A stretch of 17,888 nucleotides of DNA from Verrucomicrobiaceae bacterium (GTDB taxonomy: Bacteria; Verrucomicrobiota; Verrucomicrobiia; Verrucomicrobiales; Verrucomicrobiaceae): the NCBI GenBank assembly GCA_947463285.1, contig CANHTV010000024.1, positions 1 through 17,888 of the forward strand, given 5' to 3'. The notes beneath the pieces are model-generated. The model was not told where the DNA came from and did not search any database. It worked only from the letters and a program-made list of their open reading frames with translations. Numbering within the stretch: position 1 is the stretch's first letter; the number at the start of each line of letters is the position of its first letter. Made by a program: the position numbers and the translations under genes. Of this stretch, positions 7,412 to 13,354 are shown piece after piece.

Positions 7412-10033
7412 ATGTTTCGACTTTTCCTCGTTCTCGCTCTTGTCTCCCCCTCTCTCGCCGCAGATATCATTCTCAAGCCAGGCAACCTTACCGCGGTGCT
7501 CAAAGAAGCTCGCATGGCTCCGAAGCCCGTGCGCATCGTCGTCGAGAATGGCATTCATCCGATCACAGAGACGATAACCCTTGGCAAGGATGATTCGCAG
7601 GTGACTTGGAGCGGTGAGAATGCCGTTTTCATGGCTGGTAAGCCTATCACCGGCTGGGTCAAGGAGGGCAAGATCTGGAAAGCCGCGCTTCCAGACAAGG
7701 TGTGGAAGTTTGAGCAGCTCTGGATCAACGGACGCCTCGCGACGCGGGCGCGCGCGCCCAACAAAGGCTACTTCCACATCACGGATGCTGTGGGTGCTGG
7801 AGTGTTCCCGGATTTGACCAAGGACATGAACTTCCATGCCTTCTCCGTCGCTCAGGAGCAATATGACATGATCAAGGCGATCCCGGCAGAGCAGCGGGAC
7901 AATGCACTGATCACTGTCACGCATGCCTGGGCCGTGGGCCAGTGCCGCATCAAGGCATTGGACGATGCTACGCAGGCGGTGCAGATCAAAGGCCGCGCGG
8001 CTTATCCGTTCGTCGAGTTCGAGCCGGATCAGCGCTACTGGATGGAGAACTACCGTGCTGCGCTGGATGCTCCTGGCGAGTGGTTTCTCGATGCCGCTAA
8101 AGGAGAGGTGCTTTATCAGCCGATGGATGGCGAGGACATGACCAAAGTGGAAGTCATCGCACCCGTGGCGGACAAGTTCCTCATCATCACAGGGGCTAAG
8201 GACATCCGCTTTGAAGGCATCGCGTTTCAATATGGGAACTACCGGTATCCTGCGGAGGGTTTGCACGATGGCCAAGCCGCCACGAAGACCGATGGAGCTA
8301 TCGAGATCGAGGACAGCAGCGGCATTCGCTTTGAGAACTGCGAGGTCGCTCATGTGGGACGGCACGGCATCTATTTCAAAAACGGCTGCTCGGATTCACA
8401 GGTTGTACATTGCCACTTGCATGACCTCGGCGCTGGTGCTGTGCGCATCGGTGAGACTGCGCGGCCCAAGGATGAGCGTGTGAATCATCACATCGTCGTG
8501 GATAACTGCATCATGCAGCACGGCGGGCGTTTGCATCCAAGTGCCTGCGGTGTGGTGATGACGCACACGCAGCACTGTTCGGTCATTCATTGCGACATCG
8601 GCGACTTTTACTACACCGGCGTCAGCGCAGGCTGGAACTGGGGCTACGGCGACACCTCCTCACGCGAGACGCTGCTGGAGAACAATCACATCCATCACCT
8701 CGGCTGGGGTTATCTCAGCGACATGGGCGGCTACTACGGCCTCGGCACCTCGCCCGGCACCGTGCTGCGAGGCAATCATGTGCATCACATCGTCAGTCAT
8801 CGCTACGGCGGCTGGGGGCTCTACAATGACGAAGGCAGCGCCGATACGCTGATGGAAAACAACCTCGTGCACGACACCTGGAACGCCGGCTTTCATCAGC
8901 ACTACGGCTACTTCAACACCGTGCGGAACAATATCTTCGCCTTCGGCCACACGGCGCAAGTGCAGGCCTCACGCAACGAGCCGCGTCTGCGCTTCAAATA
9001 TGAGCGCAACATCGTCGTGTGGGAGCCGGACGTGCCACTGCTCGATGGTGGCGACTGGAACTGGAAACTCAACGATCCTCCCGGACGCGGCGAGCCGAAA
9101 GACACCGCCATCTTCCGCAACAACCTCTACTGGCCCACCGACGGTAAGAAGCCCGCGCTGCTGACCAAAGCCCACTACACCTGGGACGAATGGCGCAAGC
9201 TCGGCCGCGACTCCGGCACGATCTTTGCCGATCCGATGTTCGAAGACATCGCCAAACGCGACTTCCGCCTCAAAGCCGGCTCACCTGCTGAAAAAATCGG
9301 CTTCAAGCCCTGGGATCTCACCGTCGCCGGAGTGCGCAAAGCCGATGCAGCGTGGGTCGCACTCGCCGCGAAAGGTAGCGTGTATCCGAACTGGGAAACC
9401 GATGCCCGTCCCTGGCCGTCGCCGCCTTACAAGGTCGATCAAAGCTTTGAAACCACACCGCTCGGCGTCATCGGCATCCGCAATGGCAAGTGTGATCGTC
9501 CCCGTGAACAGAAAGACGTCGGCGAAGGCTTCGGTGTTAGCGAAGAAGCCTCATCACCTATCGGAGGCGTTTCAAAACGCAGTCTGAAAGCTCAGGACAT
9601 GCCCGGTCTCGTCCATAGCTATGATCCCGTGCTCGATATCTACCCAAGGTGGGAAGCGGGCACTTTCCACGTCAGCTTCGACATCATGGCGCAGCCAGAC
9701 GCTGCATGGTTCTTTGAGATGCGTGTCAAAGGCGGTGAATTCGCTGCTGGCCCCTATCTTCGCTATCAAAAGGGCAAGCTCATCGCCAACAACAGCAACA
9801 GCGTTTCCTTGGCTGACATCAAGCCCGGCGAATGGTGTCGCATCGCCATCACCGCCACCACCGGTGCAGGCAAGTATGACATCACCCTCACCCGAGAGGA
9901 CGGCACGAAGAAGGAGTTCAAAGACATCCCCTGCAAACCCACCTGGAACGCCGCGAGCTACCTGCTCTTCAGCTCGCTGGCAGACAAGAAGACGGCTTAC
10001 TTCATCGACAATGTGAAGCTGGAGCAGCGCTAA
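7412..10033 (+). CDS. Secreted right-handed parallel beta-helix protein (GH141-like) with C-terminal LamG-like domain
   Basis: The ATG at 7412 gives 873 residues starting with the signal peptide MFRLFLVLALVSPSLAA. In-frame TTG (7370) and ATG (7394) starts would bury that signal. Residues about 18-240 hold the beta-rich N-terminal part with FEQLWINGRLATRARAPNKG, a signature of GH141-type enzymes. Residues about 250-580 are a classic right-handed beta-helix with repeated N/H-rich turns: IRFENCEVAHVG, CHLHDLG, GVSAGWNWGYG, LENNHIHHLG, SDMGGYYGLG, WGLYNDEGS, GFHQHYGYFNTVRNN. A linker leads to a jelly-roll/LamG-like domain (about 735-873: SFDIMAQPDAAWFFEMRV to AYFIDNVKLEQ). Family members cleave or bind complex polysaccharides; the substrate here cannot be named. 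The protein is full length. A decayed REP element directly follows the stop codon, and the neighbouring AraC gene converges on it. Confidence 0.88.
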   Translation: MFRLFLVLALVSPSLAADIILKPGNLTAVLKEARMAPKPVRIVVENGIHPITETITLGKDDSQVTWSGENAVFMAGKPITGWVKEGKIWKAALPDKVWKFEQLWINGRLATRARAPNKGYFHITDAVGAGVFPDLTKDMNFHAFSVAQEQYDMIKAIPAEQRDNALITVTHAWAVGQCRIKALDDATQAVQIKGRAAYPFVEFEPDQRYWMENYRAALDAPGEWFLDAAKGEVLYQPMDGEDMTKVEVIAPVADKFLIITGAKDIRFEGIAFQYGNYRYPAEGLHDGQAATKTDGAIEIEDSSGIRFENCEVAHVGRHGIYFKNGCSDSQVVHCHLHDLGAGAVRIGETARPKDERVNHHIVVDNCIMQHGGRLHPSACGVVMTHTQHCSVIHCDIGDFYYTGVSAGWNWGYGDTSSRETLLENNHIHHLGWGYLSDMGGYYGLGTSPGTVLRGNHVHHIVSHRYGGWGLYNDEGSADTLMENNLVHDTWNAGFHQHYGYFNTVRNNIFAFGHTAQVQASRNEPRLRFKYERNIVVWEPDVPLLDGGDWNWKLNDPPGRGEPKDTAIFRNNLYWPTDGKKPALLTKAHYTWDEWRKLGRDSGTIFADPMFEDIAKRDFRLKAGSPAEKIGFKPWDLTVAGVRKADAAWVALAAKGSVYPNWETDARPWPSPPYKVDQSFETTPLGVIGIRNGKCDRPREQKDVGEGFGVSEEASSPIGGVSKRSLKAQDMPGLVHSYDPVLDIYPRWEAGTFHVSFDIMAQPDAAWFFEMRVKGGEFAAGPYLRYQKGKLIANNSNSVSLADIKPGEWCRIAITATTGAGKYDITLTREDGTKKEFKDIPCKPTWNAASYLLFSSLADKKTAYFIDNVKLEQR

Positions 10034-10056
10034 AAGTGGCTGCGGATTTAACCGAA
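10033..10056 (+). repeat. Decayed REP-like element in the convergent intergenic gap
   Basis: Directly after the beta-helix stop codon the sequence AAAGTGGCTGCGGATTTAAC keeps the foot AAAGTGG-C and arm TGCGG of the REP family found at 12266-13346. Its hairpin arms no longer match fully (TGCGGAT against AACCGAA). The position, between two convergent genes, is typical for REP elements. No other strong terminator is visible in the 51-bp gap 10034-10084. Confidence 0.5.
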
Positions 10057-10084
10057 CCAGAGACACACGCGACCAAAATGTTCA

Positions 10085-10885
10085 TCACGGCTTAGCCTCT
10101 CGATACTTTCTTGGCGACTCACCAGTGCGTTTGCGGAAGTGTGCGCTGAAGCTGCTCGCATCGACGAATCCGCAACGGTTCGCGATTTCAGAAATCGTCA
10201 GCGACGTTTCTCTCAGCAGTCGCATCGCGGCGAGCACCCGGGTTTTGAGCAGAAACTCCTGCGGTGTGATTCCGAAGGCACTTTGAAACTTTCTCTGGAG
10301 TTGGCGGAGTGATTGACCGCATGTTTCAGCCACGCTTTGAAGCGTCAGCGCTTTCGTGTAATCGCGCCGAATGATTTCCACCGCGCGTGCCACGGTTTGA
10401 AATACGGGTAGTTGCATCTCAGCAGCTTGGGGCCGACGCAGCACGCCGATGATGCCGATGATTTGGCGCTTGTGATCACGAATCGGGAGCTTCGTCACGA
10501 GAAACCAATCCGGCATCTGTTGTCGGTCCCACCAGAGTTCGATTCGCTCAACGAGGCGCGTTTTGCCAGAAAGAAGCGGCTTGTCATCATCCACGTAGGC
10601 TTGAGCCATCATGTCGGGGTTCAGGTCAAAATCGGTCATGCCCAGGATTTCCGTTTCATCCTTCATCGCATAGCGCTGACGCAGCCCCTCACTGGCAAAC
10701 ATGAGCCTGCCATCCTGATTCTTGGCAAAGAAATAGACGCCGGGAATGTGGTCAAAGAGACGGTGGATATGGTCGGCTGGGTCAATCGAGGCAAGCCAAG
10801 CTTGGCGCTGTCGCTTCCACTCGGCGATGACAGCGGGTTTTCTCTTCGGACGTGGCAGAGGTTTGAGTGATGTCGCATTTCGCAT
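10085..10885 (-). CDS. PAS-domain AraC-family transcriptional regulator
   Basis: 266 residues from the ATG at 10885; a GTG at 10900 would add five residues. A basic N-terminal stretch (KRKPAVIAEWKRQRQAW) precedes a PAS domain at about 38-151 (FDHIPGVYFFAKNQDGRLMF, GMTDFDLNP, LPIRDHKRQIIGIIGVLR). The C-terminal AraC domain at about 165-263 has both helix-turn-helix units: LTLQSVAETCGQSLRQLQRKF and ISEIANRCGFVDASSFSAHF, ending in the family signature F-R-x-x-x-G-x-S-P-x-x-Y-R. It should sense a small ligand or redox state through PAS and activate nearby genes. It is divergent from the FAD oxidoreductase gene across 84 bp, the usual arrangement for a local regulator. It converges with the beta-helix gene. 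Ligand unknown. Confidence 0.92.
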   Translation of the reverse strand: MRNATSLKPLPRPKRKPAVIAEWKRQRQAWLASIDPADHIHRLFDHIPGVYFFAKNQDGRLMFASEGLRQRYAMKDETEILGMTDFDLNPDMMAQAYVDDDKPLLSGKTRLVERIELWWDRQQMPDWFLVTKLPIRDHKRQIIGIIGVLRRPQAAEMQLPVFQTVARAVEIIRRDYTKALTLQSVAETCGQSLRQLQRKFQSAFGITPQEFLLKTRVLAAMRLLRETSLTISEIANRCGFVDASSFSAHFRKRTGESPRKYREAKP

Positions 10886-10969
10886 GTTCTTTGTCGTCAC
10901 ACTTCAGCAGAACAGAATACACTTCAACATCAGTGAGGTGCTTGAACCGACCGTCACAACTTTACGATC
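10886..10969. promoter_or_regulatory. Divergent promoter region with direct repeats (candidate AraC operator)
   Basis: The 84 bp between the regulator and FAD oxidoreductase start codons contain two identical ACACTTCA octamers, at 10899-10906 and 10919-10926, exactly 20 bp apart on the same face of the helix. A third, inverted and imperfect copy (TGAGGTG, one mismatch to TGAAGTG) is at 10934-10940. AraC-family proteins, which carry two helix-turn-helix units, typically bind direct repeats about 21 bp apart. No convincing -35/-10 pair could be placed. If the GTG start at 10900 were used, the first repeat would partly overlap the regulator's start. Confidence 0.45.
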
Positions 10970-12265
10970 ATGAAAACTATCCAAACTGACGTCCTTGTCT
11001 GTGGCGGCGGCTGCGCGGGCATCGCGGCGGCCCTTTCCTCGGCGCGAAACGGAGCGCAAACACTGCTCATCGAGCGAGCGGGCTTTTCCGGCGGCATCAT
11101 CACGACGGTCGGGTTGCCTTACTTTGACGGGCTGATCGACAAGCCGAGCGGGCGCTTTGTCGTGAAAGGCATCGCGCTGGAGCTGCTGCAGCGGCTGGGC
11201 ATCGCGAAGCCGGGCGCGAAGTCCATCGACGACCTGCCGCCGGAGCTGGTGACGAAATACTGGGGCAGCATGTGGATTCCGAACGTGGAGCATTTCAAGT
11301 TGCTGACCGATGAATTGATCCTGCAGCACAAGGACAAGCTCAGTGTGCTCTATCACAGCGTGGCCTGCGATGTGGAGGTGAAGGAAGGTCGCGTGGCCGC
11401 GGTGATCATCGCGAACAAGGACGGACTCACGCGGGTGGAGGCGAAACAAGTCATCGACTGCACTGGCGATGGCGACATCGCGCACTGGGCGGGCTGCCCG
11501 ACGATTTCATCGAAGCCGCTCATGCCGCTGACGATGCATTTCCGCATCGGCAATGTCGTGCCGGTGAAGGAGACGAAGGACCTGGCGAAGAAGGTGCTCA
11601 TCGAGGCGCACCAAGCAGGTCGCCTGCCGAATTTCTACGGCCCCGGTCTCATCTTCGCCTTCGCGAAGGACGAGTGCTACGTTCACGCCACACGTGTGCC
11701 TGCCGATGCCACGGACGCTGCCGATTTCACTCGTGCTGAGATTCAGGGTCGCAAGGATGCATGGACGATCTTCAACGAATGGAAAACGAAGGTGCCTGGC
11801 TTTGAAAACAGCTACTACATCATGAGCGGCCCCTACATCGGCGTGCGCGACACGCGCCGCATCGTGGGACTGAACGTGCTCACGCTCGAAGACCTGCAAA
11901 AGACCACGCGGCATGACGACGCCATCGCCACGGGCTGCTGGTTCCTCGACATCCATCCGCCAGAGGTCTCCGTCGATAAGCCCTTCACCGGCTCCGGCTT
12001 CCAACCGAAGCCCTACGACATCAGTTATCGCACGCTGGTGCCGCAAAAAGTCAGCAACCTGCTCGTCGCCGGTCGCTGTCACAGCGCCAGCAGCGAAGCC
12101 AGCGCCTCCAGCCGTGTCACCGCCACCGCCATGGCCCTCGGCGAAGCCGCCGGAACTGCCGCCGCGCTCGCGATGAAGGCGAAAAGCGAAGTCGGCACTC
12201 TCGACGGCGTGAAAGTGCGTGAAGCGCTCGCGAAACAGAATGGTGGGCCTTTTAGCGAAGCGTAG
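10970..12265 (+). CDS. FAD-dependent oxidoreductase (FAD_oxidored family), cytoplasmic paralogue
   Basis: 431 residues with no signal peptide: the protein starts directly with the Rossmann strand TDVLVCGGGCAGIAAALSSA. Its G-x-G-x-x-G motif lies at 12-17, and E35 (LLIERAG) is the expected FAD-ribose ligand. Other conserved blocks are SGGIITTVGLPYFDG, VIDCTGDGDIAHWAG, GVRDTRRIVG, ATGCWFLDIHPPE and, at about 363-400, the C-terminal FAD motif NLLVAGRCHSAS...GEAAGTAAALA. The family (PF12831-like) is abundant in Verrucomicrobiota and Planctomycetota next to glycoside-degradation genes; substrates are mostly unknown. It is transcribed away from the PAS-AraC gene, which probably controls it. A paralogue with an added Tat signal lies at 13355, on the other side of the RAYT/REP locus. 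REP element 1 starts immediately after its stop codon. Confidence 0.9.
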   Translation: MKTIQTDVLVCGGGCAGIAAALSSARNGAQTLLIERAGFSGGIITTVGLPYFDGLIDKPSGRFVVKGIALELLQRLGIAKPGAKSIDDLPPELVTKYWGSMWIPNVEHFKLLTDELILQHKDKLSVLYHSVACDVEVKEGRVAAVIIANKDGLTRVEAKQVIDCTGDGDIAHWAGCPTISSKPLMPLTMHFRIGNVVPVKETKDLAKKVLIEAHQAGRLPNFYGPGLIFAFAKDECYVHATRVPADATDAADFTRAEIQGRKDAWTIFNEWKTKVPGFENSYYIMSGPYIGVRDTRRIVGLNVLTLEDLQKTTRHDDAIATGCWFLDIHPPEVSVDKPFTGSGFQPKPYDISYRTLVPQKVSNLLVAGRCHSASSEASASSRVTATAMALGEAAGTAAALAMKAKSEVGTLDGVKVREALAKQNGGPFSEA

Positions 12266-12289
12266 AAAGAGGCTGCGGCTTTAGCCGCA
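12266..12289 (+). repeat. REP element 1 (GCGGCT type)
   Basis: Foot AAAGAGG-C, then the perfect 16-bp palindrome TGCGGCTTTAGCCGCA (12274-12289; 7-bp arms, TT loop). It begins at the base after the FAD oxidoreductase stop codon. It is intergenic. Confidence 0.9.
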
Positions 12290-12294
12290 TCAGC

Positions 12295-12319
12295 AAAGTG
12301 GTTTCGGCTTTAGCCGAAA
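12295..12319 (+). repeat. REP element 2 (TCGGCT type)
   Basis: Foot AAAGTGG, then an 18-bp perfect palindrome TTTCGGCTTTAGCCGAAA (12302-12319). It is in direct orientation to element 1, five bases after it. It is intergenic and ends just before an ATG at 12320. Confidence 0.9.
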
Positions 12320-12338
12320 ATGGATCTCCTCAAAGCCC

Positions 12339-13067
12339 ATGACGCCAAACTCATCCGAGACTTCAAGCGAAGACTCTTCGGCTAAAGCCGAAGCCACTTT
12401 CTTTCGCCCTCACGACGAGCTTCACATCCATCATGGGAATCTCCCCCACTGGCGGCAAACCAACGTCACTTACTTCGTCACCACGCGTCTCGCTGACTCC
12501 ATGCCGCAGGAGAAACTCCGCGAATGGCAAACCAAACGCGATGCCTGGCTCGCAGCTCACGGATTACAAAAGCCCTCCGACATTCACCAACTCCCCGAAG
12601 ATCAACAACACGAGTTCCACGCCACCTTCACCAAAGATTGGCACCAGTGGCTCGATTCTGGTTATGGCGAGTGCCTTCTTCCTCGTCCCGAGGTGAGAGA
12701 CATTTTGATAAAGCGCCTCCTCGCTGAGTCTTCGCTCGACGCCTGGGTGATCATGCCAAATCATCTTCATGCGCTAGTCGCTCCTGAAAACCAAGGTCTC
12801 GGTGACGTGCTGCAAAGCTGGAAGGGCGGCAGTGCCTTTGAGATCAATCGACTTCTCGGACGCAGCGGGCCACTTTGGCAAAAGGAACCGTATGACCACA
12901 TCGTCAGGTCCGAGGCCCAGTTTCAACACTATCGACGTTACATCGCCGAGAACCCGATCAAGGCCGGTTTGGAGCCGCACGAATACGCGGTGGGTCTTGG
13001 CAAGCAGCCGTTCAAAGTGGCTTCGGCTTTAGCCGAAGTTCTTCAACAAACTCGAACCCAAAATTGA
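12339..13067 (+). CDS. REP-associated tyrosine transposase (RAYT, Y1/HUH family) with REP hairpins inside both ends of the gene
   Basis: 242 residues. The core (about 30-212) is a Y1-type single-strand transposase of the RAYT group: LPHWRQTNVTYFVTTRLADS, the HUH motif H142-L-H144 in VIMPNHLHALV, WKGGSAFEINRLLGRSGPLWQKEP, YDHIVRSEAQ and YIAENPIKAGL. Y201 in the last motif is the best candidate for the catalytic tyrosine. RAYTs bind and process REP hairpins as single strands and do not have IS ends. Residues 13-21 (SSAKAEATF) are encoded by REP 3 and residues 226-234 (KVASALAEV) by REP 4, in inverted orientation, so the gene is framed by its own substrates. The ATG at 12339 is the only start in frame before the core; the first 12 residues are low-complexity Ser/Glu. 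The gene sits between two paralogous oxidoreductase genes. It is intact by sequence. Confidence 0.9.
   Translation: MTPNSSETSSEDSSAKAEATFFRPHDELHIHHGNLPHWRQTNVTYFVTTRLADSMPQEKLREWQTKRDAWLAAHGLQKPSDIHQLPEDQQHEFHATFTKDWHQWLDSGYGECLLPRPEVRDILIKRLLAESSLDAWVIMPNHLHALVAPENQGLGDVLQSWKGGSAFEINRLLGRSGPLWQKEPYDHIVRSEAQFQHYRRYIAENPIKAGLEPHEYAVGLGKQPFKVASALAEVLQQTRTQN
12376..12400 (-). repeat. REP element 3 (TCGGCT type), inside the RAYT 5' coding end
   Basis: Read on the minus strand: foot AAAGTGG (12400-12394), then the 18-bp perfect palindrome CTTCGGCTTTAGCCGAAG (12393-12376). On the plus strand it is read as RAYT codons 13-21. In another frame its TAA ends the 21-residue ORF that starts at 12320. 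Confidence 0.92.
13014..13038 (+). repeat. REP element 4 (TCGGCT type), inside the RAYT 3' coding end
   Basis: Foot AAAGTGG, then palindrome CTTCGGCTTTAGCCGAAG (13021-13038). It is identical over 25 bases to element 3 in inverted orientation. It is read as RAYT residues 226-234; only nine further codons precede the stop. Confidence 0.93.
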
Positions 13068-13070
13068 ACC

Positions 13071-13322
13071 ATGTTTGAATCAAGCACCCCTGATGCGGCT
13101 AAAGCCGCAGCCACTTTCTTCACCCGCCGCGAGGCTCTCCTCAGCGCTCTCAAAGGCACCGTCGCTGCCGCCGTGGCTGTGCCAGTCATGGTGCAAGCTG
13201 CGCCTGAATCTTCAGCTCAAGCTGAAGCCGCCTTTGTCCCCGAGAATGACTACCCCTACTTCGGCTACGAGCCTGAGTCAGTGAAAGTGGCTTCGGCTTT
13301 AGCCGAACCATTCGCTCCCTGA
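13071..13322 (+). CDS. Short Tat-signal-like protein built partly from REP sequence
   Basis: 83 residues, ATG at 13071 only three bases after the RAYT stop. Its middle (about 18-43: TRREALLSALKG, then AAAVAVPVMVQA) looks like a twin-arginine signal peptide (R19-R20, hydrophobic stretch, A-x-A-type end). The rest is largely REP-derived: residues 8-15 from REP 5, about 47-55 from a REP variant, and 71-79 from REP 6. The unique part is VPENDYPYFGYEPE (56-69), which I do not recognise. The TGA overlaps the base before REP 7. It may be an exported small protein whose gene was invaded by REPs, or the decayed start of a larger gene. Its frame is closed 30 bp before the next gene, which carries its own Tat signal. 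Confidence 0.45.
   Translation: MFESSTPDAAKAAATFFTRREALLSALKGTVAAAVAVPVMVQAAPESSAQAEAAFVPENDYPYFGYEPESVKVASALAEPFAP
13094..13117 (-). repeat. REP element 5 (GCGGCT type)
   Basis: On the minus strand: foot AAAGTGG-C, then palindrome TGCGGCTTTAGCCGCA (13109-13094). It lies in inverted orientation to REP 4, 55 bp away, within codons 8-16 of the short ORF at 13071. Confidence 0.9.
13210..13235 (-). repeat. Variant REP element with compensating arm changes
   Basis: An 18-bp perfect palindrome CTTCAGCTCAAGCTGAAG (13210-13227). Compared with CTTCGGCT..AGCCGAAG it carries G to A in one arm and C to T in the partner position of the other, so pairing is kept. The flank CCGCCTTT (13228-13235) corresponds to the CCACTTT foot of the other minus-oriented copies. 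Confidence 0.7.
13284..13307 (+). repeat. REP element 6 (TCGGCT type)
   Basis: Foot AAAGTGG-C, then palindrome TTCGGCTTTAGCCGAA (13292-13307). It encodes residues 71-79 of the short ORF. With REP 7, in opposite orientation 15 bases away, it forms a BIME-like inverted pair able to fold into a long imperfect hairpin. Confidence 0.9.
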
Positions 13323-13346
13323 TGCGGCTAAAGCCGCAACTACTTT
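13323..13346 (-). repeat. REP element 7 (GCGGCT type, GTAG foot)
   Basis: On the minus strand: foot AAAGTAG-T, then palindrome TGCGGCTTTAGCCGCA (13338-13323). It is the only copy with the foot tetranucleotide GTAG described for enterobacterial REPs; the others have GTGG or GAGG. It ends eight bases before the next start codon, so it occupies the likely ribosome-binding region. Confidence 0.9.
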
Positions 13347-13354
13347 AAAACACC

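Noticed and set aside
5909..8365. Very long (818-codon) open frame on the minus strand
   Set aside because: It lies antisense to two convincing plus-strand genes with signal peptides and clear folds. Its translation is Arg/His-rich with no recognisable motif, as expected from codon bias in GC-rich DNA.
10942..10968. TTGAAC and TACGAT as a -35/-10 pair for the FAD oxidoreductase
   Set aside because: Spacing is only 15 bp and the -10 box would end one base before the ATG, which would place the start of transcription inside the gene.
11507..12082. Minus-strand open frames over the FAD oxidoreductase (and likewise 13673-14332 over its paralogue)
   Set aside because: They occur at corresponding places in both paralogues because the sense codons are conserved. 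The products have no motif and no independent evidence.
12266..13346. CRISPR array suspected from the regularly recurring short palindromes
   Set aside because: Spacing is irregular (5 to about 600 bp), copies occur in both orientations, some are within genes, and no cas genes are nearby. REP elements with a RAYT explain them fully.
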